Counted from the first letter of the stretch, positions 1-5,110 are shown. The stretch is 9,512 nt of DNA from an uncultured bacterium (GCA_903839905.1 CAIMDX010000017.1:1-9512), one strand, 5' to 3'. Numbers and translations are program-made. Notes: a model not told the origin generated them from the sequence alone.

Positions 1-998
1 CCTTGAAAGAGATAAAAAAAGTAGAACAAATGATGTCCCAGGCTGATATTCTCCTTAAGCAAAAAAAGAACCAAGATGCAAATTTAATTTTACAGAATGC
101 TTTGGATCAAATTTATCTGGAAATTAAAAAATCCCAAGCCGCCGAGAAGGAAGCTATGACACTGGAAAGCAAGATTAAAGAAAAACTTTATGCTGTCAAT
201 AAATTTAAAAATAACGCACCATTTGAAACCGTTCTTGAACTGTCTAAAGACAAAACAACTCTTATCCCCAATAATATCCTTTACCAAAATGAAAAGTTTT
301 ATCTTTTCAGCTCAATGTCTGGAAAGCTTTTAATCTACAATTCTAAAGATAAAAGTGGAGAAACATTTGTTTCCCAAGGTAATCTTGCTTTTGGGAAAAT
401 TTTTGATAAAGACCAAATTGTTTTTCTTAGCAGCCGAAATCAAATCTTTCTTTTCCAGAACAAAAATTTTCAAGAGCTAGAAACTATTGCTCTTCCCTAT
501 CCAGGAACCGAGCTGCAAAGCTTTGAAATATTCAGAAATAACCTTTATCTTTTAGGCTATGATCTGGAGAGCAAAGCTTTTCCCAAAGAAATAATAAAAT
601 ATAGCTACGCCGGCAATTTTAAATGGGAAGGTCCTCAAATTTGGCTGGAAAAAGCCCCAAAGGAAGCTGTTTCCATCGCGGCAGACGGACTGATCTGGCT
701 TTTAAACAGTGACGGCTCCATTAAATCCTATTATGCCGGACAATTCCAAAACGAGATAAACCTGAAAATATTCCCATATATTAAAAGTATTTCTAAAATA
801 TTAACGCCATCCAACCTTTCCAATCTTTATCTTCTAGAGCCAAGCCAAAAAAGGATCATTGTCTTGGATAAAAATGGAACTATTTTAGAACAACTACAAA
901 ACGACGAATGGACAAATTTGCTGGATTTCGCCATAGCGCCAGACGGCAAAACAATATATCTTCTTAACGAAAATAAAATCCTAAAAGTAGAGCTATAA
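1..998 (+). CDS. Hypothetical beta-propeller-like protein, 5' end outside window
   Basis: The reading frame is open from the left edge (first full codon at position 3, a TTG that is probably internal) to a TAA at 996-998, so only the last ~331 residues are visible. Residues ~1-70 are charged and helical, with a coiled-coil look (repeated E/K/Q with spaced L/I). From ~75 onward the protein alternates short beta strands and turns in blade-like units such as GKLLIYNSKDKSG, ADGLIWLLNSDGS and APDGKTIYLLNEN. This is typical of NHL/PQQ-type propellers. No catalytic motif or membrane segment is visible in this part; a membrane anchor or other domain could lie upstream. It is the only clear plus-strand gene and converges on rplL, with a strong hairpin between them. 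The propeller fold is inferred from the pattern and the function is unknown. Confidence 0.8.
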   Translation, partial: LKEIKKVEQMMSQADILLKQKKNQDANLILQNALDQIYLEIKKSQAAEKEAMTLESKIKEKLYAVNKFKNNAPFETVLELSKDKTTLIPNNILYQNEKFYLFSSMSGKLLIYNSKDKSGETFVSQGNLAFGKIFDKDQIVFLSSRNQIFLFQNKNFQELETIALPYPGTELQSFEIFRNNLYLLGYDLESKAFPKEIIKYSYAGNFKWEGPQIWLEKAPKEAVSIAADGLIWLLNSDGSIKSYYAGQFQNEINLKIFPYIKSISKILTPSNLSNLYLLEPSQKRIIVLDKNGTILEQLQNDEWTNLLDFAIAPDGKTIYLLNENKILKVEL

Positions 999-1000
999 TT

Positions 1001-1036
1001 AAAAAACTGCCAGAGGCCGGGCCTCTGGCAGTTTTT
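1001..1036. terminator. Bidirectional intrinsic terminator between convergent genes
   Basis: A perfect 13-bp stem (1006-1018 ACTGCCAGAGGCC with 1020-1032 GGCCTCTGGCAGT; in practice a ~12-bp stem with a 3-nt loop) is flanked by six A on the left and five T on the right. It works as a rho-independent terminator in both directions, for the plus-strand propeller gene ending at 998 and for rplL ending at 1065. Confidence 0.9.
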
Positions 1037-1064
1037 GCTTTGAAATCTAAAGCAAAAGTTAAAA

Positions 1065-1487
1065 TTATTTCAATTCTACTTTCGCTCCAGCGGTTTCCAA
1101 GAGTTTCTTCAATGTTTCAGCTTCTTCTTTCTTGGCGTTTTCTTTGACCATTTGAGCAGAAGCGGCAGCAGCGTCAACTAAATCCTTGGCTTCTTTTAAG
1201 CCTTTTCCAGTCGCGTCTCTTACAACCTTGATAACTTCAATCTTTTTGTCGCCAACAGCGGTCAGCATAACATTGAAGCTTGACTTTTCTTCAACATCGG
1301 CTCCTGCAGCGGCTCCAACGGCTGGAGCGGCGGCCATCATTTGAGGAGCGGCGGATACGCCGAATTTCTTCTCCAAAACTTTAACTAATTCAGCTAAATC
1401 CAAAACTGAAAGAGTTTCAATGGATTCAACCAGCTTTTTAAATTTCTCGGGAACCTCTACGATCTCTTTTTGCATTTCTTCTGCCAT
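1065..1487 (-). CDS. rplL: 50S ribosomal protein L7/L12
   Basis: L7/L12 is the multicopy stalk protein of the large ribosomal subunit and binds translation factors through its C-terminal domain. The N-terminal dimerisation and L10-binding helices (SIETLSVLDLAELVKVLEKKFGVSAA), an Ala/Met/Gly-rich hinge and the C-terminal domain (FNVMLTAVGDKKIEVIKVVR, GLKEAKDLVDAA, ending LLETAGAKVELK) are all present. I chose the ATG at 1487 (140 aa, MAEEMQKEI), the length and start style usual for the family. The frame stays open to a TTG at 1556, but those 23 residues do not look like L7/L12 and would nearly reach the rplJ stop. A weak AGGA lies about 13 nt before the chosen ATG; an ATG at 1472 is also possible. 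It follows rplJ as in nearly all bacteria. rpoB, the usual next gene, is absent. Confidence 0.97.
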   Translation of the reverse strand: MAEEMQKEIVEVPEKFKKLVESIETLSVLDLAELVKVLEKKFGVSAAPQMMAAAPAVGAAAGADVEEKSSFNVMLTAVGDKKIEVIKVVRDATGKGLKEAKDLVDAAAASAQMVKENAKKEEAETLKKLLETAGAKVELK

Positions 1488-1580
1488 ATTTTTATTTAGA
1501 ATCCTGAAGCCTTTAGGATGAAAATCAATTTCGTTCTTTAAAGCTTCAATCTTCAATAACTCTTATTTATAATAATAAAC

Positions 1581-2102
1581 TTATTTCTTGATACTGCTTA
1601 ATACGCAAACTAATCCTCTTAAATTGCCCTGCAAAGCATTCAGGAACCCGGTCAGCGGAGCGGCAATGGTGCCGACAGTCTGGCCTATCAATTCCTTCTT
1701 CGTTGGCAATTTAGCCAAAACAATCACATCTATTTCCGATAAAAATCTGTCTTTGGCGCTTTGAATATAGCCGCCAAGAATTTTAAAATTCTTCTCGGTT
1801 TGGCTGAACTTGTAGATTGATTTGGAAGGGATCACTTCGTCGCCAAATCCAAAAATCACGGCCAATTCCTTTTTTATTTCTTTTAAAGGATTTTTCGGAT
1901 AACTGTCTTTCATCGCCAAATTGAGCAAAGTTTTTTTGGCAACAGTCATTTTAGCGTCAGCTTTTTTCAAATCTTCTTTGATTATGTTGATTTTCTTGGT
2001 TTGAACCCCGGAAACCTCAACAAAAATCATGGAAGTTTGTTTGCCGACACTATCCTTTAATTTGCTTAATATCTGCCTTTTTTGCTCTAGTGTTTTCGGC
2101 AT
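1581..2102 (-). CDS. rplJ: 50S ribosomal protein L10
   Basis: L10 is the base of the ribosomal stalk: it binds 23S rRNA through its N-terminal domain and carries L7/L12 dimers on its C-terminal helix. The 173-aa protein is of normal length. It begins MPKTLEQKRQILSKLKDSV and has the family pattern VEVSGVQTKKINIIKEDLKKA, then KKTLLNLAM, and TIAAPLTGFLNALQGNLRGLVCVL towards the end. It lies 93 nt upstream of the rplL start and is surely co-transcribed with it. No Shine-Dalgarno is visible; the 20 nt before ATG are a T tract following a small hairpin. The upstream region carries a promoter and an L10-type leader RNA, so autogenous control is likely. rplA and rplK, which usually precede it, are missing. 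Confidence 0.97.
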   Translation of the reverse strand: MPKTLEQKRQILSKLKDSVGKQTSMIFVEVSGVQTKKINIIKEDLKKADAKMTVAKKTLLNLAMKDSYPKNPLKEIKKELAVIFGFGDEVIPSKSIYKFSQTEKNFKILGGYIQSAKDRFLSEIDVIVLAKLPTKKELIGQTVGTIAAPLTGFLNALQGNLRGLVCVLSSIKK

Positions 2103-2107
2103 AAAAC

Positions 2108-2128
2108 AAAAAATCTGCTTAGCGCAGA
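2108..2128 (-). terminator. Possible attenuator hairpin just before rplJ
   Basis: On the minus strand UCUGC, a 5-nt loop GCUAA and GCAGA are followed directly by six U, five nt before the rplJ ATG. The stem is only 5 bp, so it is weak, but its form (GC-containing hairpin plus U tract) and place (end of an L10-type leader) fit a transcription attenuator. The U tract also occupies the position of a ribosome binding site. Alternatively it only structures the start region. Confidence 0.4.
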
Positions 2129-2155
2129 ATCACAAACAAAAAAATTTCTTCTTTT

Positions 2156-2194
2156 GCCTGAATGGGGCTTATTTTTACGCCCATTGTCTGCGGC
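2156..2194 (-). promoter_or_regulatory. L10-type ribosomal protein leader (L10 binding site)
   Basis: The rplJ 5' leader contains GCCGCAGACA (2194-2185), then a hairpin whose arms AUGGGC and GCCCCAU pair with one bulged C around an A/U loop, and closes with CAGGC (2160-2156), whose GGC pairs with the first GCC. The GCCGnAGACA bulge on a short closing stem, next to an RG-rich hairpin, is what I recall as the core of the L10 leader family, which L10(L7/L12)4 binds to repress its own operon. The place (about 10 nt after the predicted transcription start, directly before rplJ-rplL) agrees. A covariance search with the L10 leader model would settle it. Confidence 0.62.
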
Positions 2195-2210
2195 TATTTA
2201 TTATGGAGTA

Positions 2211-2240
2211 ACTATATCAAAAAAGAGGATGAATTGTCAA
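2211..2240 (-). promoter_or_regulatory. Promoter of rplJ-rplL, -35 at the end of the dispersed repeat
   Basis: The -35 TTGACA (2240-2235) is a perfect consensus. The spacer is 18 nt and the -10 TATAGT (2216-2211) matches 5 of 6. Transcription would start near 2203, just before the L10-type leader. The -35 abuts the GGGG end of the repeat at 2241-2352. Confidence 0.65.
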
Positions 2241-2352
2241 CCCCATTAGAAATCCATAGAAGGCTATTTACTATTCAATGGTTCCTTGAGCGAAATCGCC
2301 TTACGGCTTTGGCTATCTGCCATACAAAATCAATACCAGATTTCTAACGGGG
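2241..2352. repeat. Dispersed palindrome-ended repeat, copy 1 (112 bp)
   Basis: The element begins CCCCATTAGAAATC (2241-2254) and ends GATTTCTAACGGGG (2339-2352). These ends are inverted repeats with one mismatch, which is a G.U wobble in minus-strand RNA. A second copy, similar over its full length (roughly four-fifths identical by eye, with small indels), lies at 7152-7261 in the same orientation. Homology extends a little outside: TTGTCnA on the left and CAGGCCCCTnC on the right. It has no coding capacity. It fills most of the gap between pcm and rplJ. It resembles a small non-autonomous mobile element (MITE) or a structured-RNA repeat, but no transposase is in the window and no target duplication is clear. 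Confidence 0.85.
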
Positions 2353-2367
2353 CAGGCCCCTCCGCTT

Positions 2368-3054
2368 TTAGACTCTGATCAGCTGCTGTTGCTGTTCGCC
2401 AAACATTGGAGTAAAGGCAAAATCCGGAAACTCCACTTCCTCAAATTTATTTTTTCCCGTTTTAGTAATCTGCCAAATAGAACTTCCTATGGGAGCGACT
2501 ATCGTTCCTCCGATCTTCAGCTGGTCTTTCCAGGCTTGGGGCAGCTCCTTTAAAGAAGAAGTTGAGAAAATTTTATCAAAGCCACCTGCCAAATTGGTGC
2601 GTTCGGCCATTTTTTGATAGCCGTTGTATCCATCGGCGGAATAAAGCTCAACTAATTTTGTTTCAAAAAACCCGTATTTGGCGATATTTTGTTGAGCTGA
2701 TTCCTTTATTTCCGGGATTGCTTCCAAGGAGATGATAATGCCTTTTTTTTGTTCCGCGCCCGATTTTTCATTTTTTTGGCTGATGATTTCCGCCAGCAAA
2801 GCAGTGGCCCATCCTGAACCGGAGCCTATTTCCAATATTTTATCCCCATTTTCCGGCTGCAGCCTTTCAAGGATAAAAGCAACCATCAGCGGCTGGGAAA
2901 TGCTTTGGCCCCATCCTATAGGGAAAGATTGATTAAGTTCGGCGTAATCTTTAAACTCCCCGGGCAAAAAATCGGCTCTCTTTATTTTCTGAAAAGCTCT
3001 AATAATTCTAGGCGTTTGAAGCCAATTTTGTTTTATTAAATAATCAACCAGCAT
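2368..3054 (-). CDS. pcm: Protein-L-isoaspartate O-methyltransferase family protein
   Basis: The family transfers a methyl group from S-adenosylmethionine to abnormal L-isoaspartyl residues, starting their repair. Three family signs are visible in the 228-aa protein: the substrate-loop motif GQSISQP at residues 49-55, the SAM-binding motif I ILEIGSGSGWATALLAE (73-89), and the post-motif FDKIFSTSSLKELPQAWKDQLKIGGTIVAPIG, matching the family's (Y/F)D.I..T......P....QL..GG..V.P.G. The length is close to the usual ~210. A 15-20 residue insert rich in K/E/Q/S (about 92-108) separates motif I from the acidic strand LEAIPE. The start is ATG at 3054. The gene lies between tRNA-Trp and rplJ, where secE-nusG-rplK-rplA normally sit. 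Related SAM methyltransferases with other substrates cannot be excluded. Confidence 0.85.
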   Translation of the reverse strand: MLVDYLIKQNWLQTPRIIRAFQKIKRADFLPGEFKDYAELNQSFPIGWGQSISQPLMVAFILERLQPENGDKILEIGSGSGWATALLAEIISQKNEKSGAEQKKGIIISLEAIPEIKESAQQNIAKYGFFETKLVELYSADGYNGYQKMAERTNLAGGFDKIFSTSSLKELPQAWKDQLKIGGTIVAPIGSSIWQITKTGKNKFEEVEFPDFAFTPMFGEQQQQLIRV

Positions 3055-3181
3055 TAACTGATCTTCAAGAATTTAATATTTCCCTTTTATTAATTCACGG
3101 CGTTATCGCCTTTATCATTATCGCTCTTTTCTACGATAAAACCAAGAGTTGGCAAAAATCCTCCATCATAAATATTAATTG

Positions 3182-3252
3182 CAGGGGCAGAGGGAATCGA
3201 ACCCCCATCCATGCTTTTGGAGAGCATCATTCTACCACTAAACTATGCCCCT
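3182..3252 (-). tRNA. tRNA-Trp (anticodon CCA)
   Basis: A full cloverleaf of 71 nt folds on the minus strand. The acceptor is AGGGGCA with TGCCCCT, the D-arm GTTT/GAAT has a 7-nt loop, and the anticodon stem ATGCT/AGCAT holds the loop CTCCAAA (anticodon CCA at loop positions 3-5). The T-stem is GGGGG/CCCTC with loop TTCGATT. The discriminator is G73, as usual for bacterial tRNA-Trp. CCA is not encoded. It follows rpmG by 68 nt, the ancestral rpmG-trnW order. Confidence 0.96.
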
Positions 3253-3296
3253 TTGCGTAAAATTAAAAAATCAAAAAATTGAAAATTAATTTTAAC

Positions 3297-3327
3297 GAAG
3301 CAGTCTGCTTTAACGGCAGACTACTTC
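3297..3327 (-). terminator. Strong hairpin at the rpmG stop codon
   Basis: On the minus strand a 12-bp stem (arms 3316-3327 and 3297-3308, one G.U pair) closes a 7-nt loop. The 5' arm includes the rpmG TAG (3323-3321). No clean U tract follows, only an A/T-rich stretch, so it may be a weak terminator, a 3'-end stabiliser, or a processing site between rpmG mRNA and tRNA-Trp. Confidence 0.5.
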
Positions 3328-3482
3328 TTAGACTCTTTGTGGGCGGTATGTTTTCTGCAGTGCTTGCAATGCTTGCTAAGTTCTATTTTGGTTTCCGCTT
3401 TCGGAGATTTGTGCCCAAAATAGTTGGCGCTTTTGCAAGTTGTACAAACAAGCTTAACTATTGTTTTCTTTTTTGTTGCCAT
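3321..3482 (-). CDS. rpmG: 50S ribosomal protein L33
   Basis: This 53-codon gene starts at ATG 3482 and ends with TAG. It begins MATKKKTIVKLVCTTCKSAN and ends HCRKHTAHKESKK. L33 is a small zinc-ribbon protein of the large subunit near the E site. Both metal-binding pairs are present (C13xxC16 and C39xxC42), so this is the zinc-binding (C+) form. Length and the conserved pattern around YFGHK...ELSKHCKHCRKHT match the family. It is flanked by tRNA-Thr and tRNA-Trp on the same strand; the rpmG-tRNA-Trp pairing is the ancestral order upstream of secE-nusG. Like most genes here it lacks a clear Shine-Dalgarno. Confidence is high despite the size. Confidence 0.95.
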   Translation of the reverse strand: MATKKKTIVKLVCTTCKSANYFGHKSPKAETKIELSKHCKHCRKHTAHKESKK

Positions 3483-3510
3483 ATTGTTTGTTTATCTTAT
3501 CAAATTAATG

Positions 3511-3582
3511 AGCCGGAGGCGAGAATCGAACTCGCGCTCTTCCCCTTACCAAGGGGATGTTTTACCACTGAACTACTCCGGC
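3511..3582 (-). tRNA. tRNA-Thr (anticodon GGT)
   Basis: A 72-nt cloverleaf on the minus strand. Acceptor GCCGGAG/CTCCGGC is perfect, anticodon stem TCCCC/GGGGA carries the loop TTGGTAA (anticodon GGT, reads ACC/ACU), and T-stem GCGAG/CTCGC carries TTCGATT. One D-stem pair (C13-A22) is mismatched. The discriminator is U73, unlike the A73 of E. coli tRNA-Thr. CCA is not encoded. Confidence 0.96.
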
Positions 3583-3584
3583 GA

Positions 3585-3605
3585 ATTTTGAGCAAAGCTC
3601 AAAAT
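3585..3605. repeat. 9-bp hairpin before tRNA-Thr
   Basis: ATTTTGAGC and GCTCAAAAT form a perfect stem around AAA, two nt outside the tRNA-Thr 5' end. It is the first of three adjacent inverted repeats in the tRNA-Tyr/tRNA-Thr spacer. The runs of T/A at its edges could give weak termination for transcription coming from tRNA-Tyr. Confidence 0.7.
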
Positions 3606-3680
3606 AGTTGATAGTTCTTAGTTTTTAGTTTTTAGATCGTAGTCGTAGTCTGAAAACTAAAAGCTGAGAACTAACAACTA
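3605..3680. repeat. Long imperfect inverted repeat (32-nt arms)
   Basis: Arms 3605-3636 and 3649-3680 pair over their full length with four differences; three of these are T.G pairs in plus-strand RNA. The 12-nt loop is TCGTAG twice in tandem. The arms are themselves repetitive, made of variants of TAGTTTT and TAGTTCT. There is no coding content. Confidence 0.85.
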
Positions 3681-3710
3681 AATTTTATATGATTTAATCA
3701 TATAAAATTT
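3680..3710. repeat. AT-rich palindrome after tRNA-Tyr
   Basis: AAATTTTATATGATT (3680-3694) and its exact reverse complement (3696-3710) flank a single T. It lies one nt beyond the 3' end of tRNA-Tyr on the minus strand and abuts the long inverted repeat. It may act as a processing or weak termination hairpin. Confidence 0.8.
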
Positions 3711-3711
3711 G

Positions 3712-3794
3712 TGGGCAGGGAGGGACTTGCACCCCCGGAGGCGTAAGCCACCTGATTTACAGTCAGGTCCATTTGACTACTTTGGTACCTACCC
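3712..3794 (-). tRNA. tRNA-Tyr (anticodon GTA), unusual T-loop
   Basis: An 83-nt class II tRNA on the minus strand. Acceptor GGGTAGG/CCTGCCC (one T.G pair), anticodon stem CCTGA/TCAGG with loop CTGTAAA (GTA), long variable arm with GGC/GCC stem, T-stem GGGGG/CCCTC and discriminator A73. The T-loop reads TGCAAGT where TTCGAAT would be expected, so position 55 (normally pseudouridine) is G. The rest of the fold is intact, so it is probably functional. CCA is not encoded. It lies 46 nt downstream of trmD. Confidence 0.93.
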
Positions 3795-3840
3795 GTGAAT
3801 TTAACTTTTAAAGCTTAGCAAAAAAACAAAGGTTTTTCAA

Positions 3841-4584
3841 CTATTGCAATATGTCTTTTTGGCGGTCCTCTCTCCACTTGGCAATTTCTTTATGATTGCC
3901 GGAAAGCAAAGCTTTGGGCACGCGCCAAGCCTTGGCTTTTGACGAAAGATTGCCTGCTTTTTTTACAAATTCGCCGGGATAAAAAACTTCAGGCCTGGTG
4001 TATTGCGGCCCTTCAATAAATCCTTTTTCCTTGGAAATTCTTTCTTTTAAAAATTCCGGCTTGCCCAAAACTCCGGGAATAAGGCGGGCAATGGATTCTA
4101 TCACCATCATAGCGGGCAATTCCCCTCCCATCAAATCATAGGGCCCGACAGAGACCTCTATATCGGCTATATTCTTAGCCACGCGCTCGTCTATTCCTTC
4201 ATAACGGCCGCAGACCATAACCAGCCTGTCTAATTTGGAAAAACGATAAGCCATTTTTTGATTAAATTGCTTTCCACGCGGAGTAAAGAGAATTATTTTC
4301 GTTTTGTTTTTTTTAACCAAACTGGCAATTTTAATCTTTGATCCTTTGAGCTCAAGCTTTAAAAAACTGCCCAAAGTTTTCAATATCGGCTCCGCTTTCA
4401 AAACCATGCCTAATCCCCCGCCGTAAGGCCTGTCGTCAACGCTTTTGCGGACATCATTGGAAAACTGCCTGATGTCGCGCAAATTTATTTCCAAAATTTT
4501 TTTCTCTTGGGCTTTTTTTATAAAAGACTCTCCCAGATAAGAATCAAATATGTCTGGAAAAATTGTAAGAATATCAAATTTCAT
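3841..4584 (-). CDS. trmD: tRNA (guanine-N1)-methyltransferase
   Basis: TrmD methylates N1 of G37 next to the anticodon, using S-adenosylmethionine, and so prevents frameshifting. It is a homodimeric SPOUT (trefoil-knot) enzyme in the cytoplasm. The 247-aa length fits. Visible motifs are the start MKFDILTIFPDIFDSY, RDIRQFSNDVRKSVDDRPYGGGLGMV, the knot motif CGRYEGIDER, GGELPAMMVIESIARLIPGVLG, and the C-terminal substrate-binding GPQYTRPEVF and PKALLSGNHKEIAKWR. One deviation: the family's G-D-Y-V-L-x-G-G-E, which holds the proposed catalytic Asp, reads G-P-Y-D-L-M-G-G-E here. The start is ATG at 4584; AGGAT sits too close to it to serve as a Shine-Dalgarno. Upstream is khpA across a 127-nt spacer with a strong hairpin. 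rimM and rplS, usual neighbours, are absent. Confidence 0.96.
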   Translation of the reverse strand: MKFDILTIFPDIFDSYLGESFIKKAQEKKILEINLRDIRQFSNDVRKSVDDRPYGGGLGMVLKAEPILKTLGSFLKLELKGSKIKIASLVKKNKTKIILFTPRGKQFNQKMAYRFSKLDRLVMVCGRYEGIDERVAKNIADIEVSVGPYDLMGGELPAMMVIESIARLIPGVLGKPEFLKERISKEKGFIEGPQYTRPEVFYPGEFVKKAGNLSSKAKAWRVPKALLSGNHKEIAKWREDRQKDILQ

Positions 4585-4628
4585 ATCCTGCTTATTAAAA
4601 CGGCAATACGACTTTTAAAATAAATATA

Positions 4629-4673
4629 TTATCCTCTGGATAAAACACCGGCGGCGGCTTAATGCCGCCGCCG
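4629..4673 (-). promoter_or_regulatory. GC-rich hairpin in the khpA-trmD spacer
   Basis: CGGCGGCGGC (4649-4658) and GCCGCCGCCG (4664-4673) form a perfect 10-bp all-GC stem with a 5-nt loop, in an otherwise AT-rich gene gap. On the minus strand it is followed by GTGTTTT and then a second small hairpin (TTATCC/GGATAA, 4629-4643). It could be an intrinsic terminator or attenuator limiting trmD relative to khpA, or an mRNA stability element. The U run is short, so the type of function is uncertain. Confidence 0.55.
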
Positions 4674-4711
4674 ATACGAATTGTTGGAGAATATATAATC
4701 CCTAGCAGAGT

Positions 4712-5035
4712 TTAAAGCTGGATATCGTCCAATCCTTCAGCGGGATTTTCCACAGCCGGCCTTTCTTCTCTTCTTCTTGAACCTCCTTCCGGTTCTTCAA
4801 TCTTTAGATTGACTCTAGCATGATTTTTTAAGCCAACGATTCTGACAAGGCTTCTGATAGAACGGGCGGTAGCGCCTTGGCGGCCAACGATTTGGCCCAT
4901 ATCTTCGGCGTGCACTCTTACCGAGAGCAACACTCCCATTTCATCTACTTTTCTTTCAACCTTCACATCTTCCGGATGATCAACTAAGGCTTTGACAATG
5001 TATAGTAAAAAATCTAAATCTTTGTATGTGTCCAT
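4712..5035 (-). CDS. khpA: KH-domain RNA-binding protein (KhpA/YlqC family)
   Basis: KhpA is a small cytoplasmic RNA-binding protein that in Firmicutes pairs with KhpB/Jag and binds many RNAs. Residues ~5-80 form one type II KH domain. The start (DLDFLLYIVKALVDHPEDVKV) is typical, and the RNA-contacting loop GRQG (51-54) follows MGQIV and precedes ATARSIRSLVRIV. The family is usually 75-80 aa; this protein has an extra ~27-residue tail rich in R/E/P/G (SRRREERPAVENPAEG), probably disordered. It sits between rpsP and trmD, as in many bacteria. Start ATG at 5035; no Shine-Dalgarno. A possible own promoter lies in the 138-nt spacer upstream. Confidence 0.92.
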   Translation of the reverse strand: MDTYKDLDFLLYIVKALVDHPEDVKVERKVDEMGVLLSVRVHAEDMGQIVGRQGATARSIRSLVRIVGLKNHARVNLKIEEPEGGSRRREERPAVENPAEGLDDIQL

Positions 5036-5110
5036 ATCTTGATAACTTTTATCTTAGAATTCTTAATGAATAATTTCTGTTAAATCGACCTTTCTTTAAA
5101 TACATTCTAA

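Noticed and set aside
1488..1556. N-terminal extension of rplL to a TTG at 1556.
   Set aside because: The 23 added residues do not look like L7/L12, and the ATG at 1487 gives a standard protein. The stretch is probably just an open spacer.
2029..2347. Two plus-strand open frames of ~60 aa over the rplJ leader and repeat copy 1.
   Set aside because: They overlap rplJ, the leader and the repeat; composition is not protein-like and copy 2 has no equivalent frame.
3100..3170. Minus-strand 21-codon frame with GGAGG four nt before a TTG, where secE would be expected.
   Set aside because: The spacing is too short, the peptide (PTLGFIVEKSDNDKGD) has no hydrophobic segment and does not resemble SecE, and no family is recognisable.
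3057..3181. Plus-strand open stretch with a membrane-like run (LLLIHGVIAFIIIALFYDK) in the pcm/tRNA-Trp gap.
   Set aside because: It has no start codon with a binding site, begins within the antisense of pcm and runs on through the antisense of tRNA-Trp. I treat the gap as non-coding.
3279..3611. Plus-strand 110-aa open frame.
   Set aside because: It is antisense to rpmG and tRNA-Thr, both certain; its tail is the reverse of the tRNA.
3795..3840. Possible terminator (AAAAAC/GTTTTT) or promoter (TTGAAA, 17 nt, TAAGCT) between trmD and tRNA-Tyr.
   Set aside because: The stem is nearly all A-T and the -10 matches only 3 of 6; neither is strong enough to annotate.
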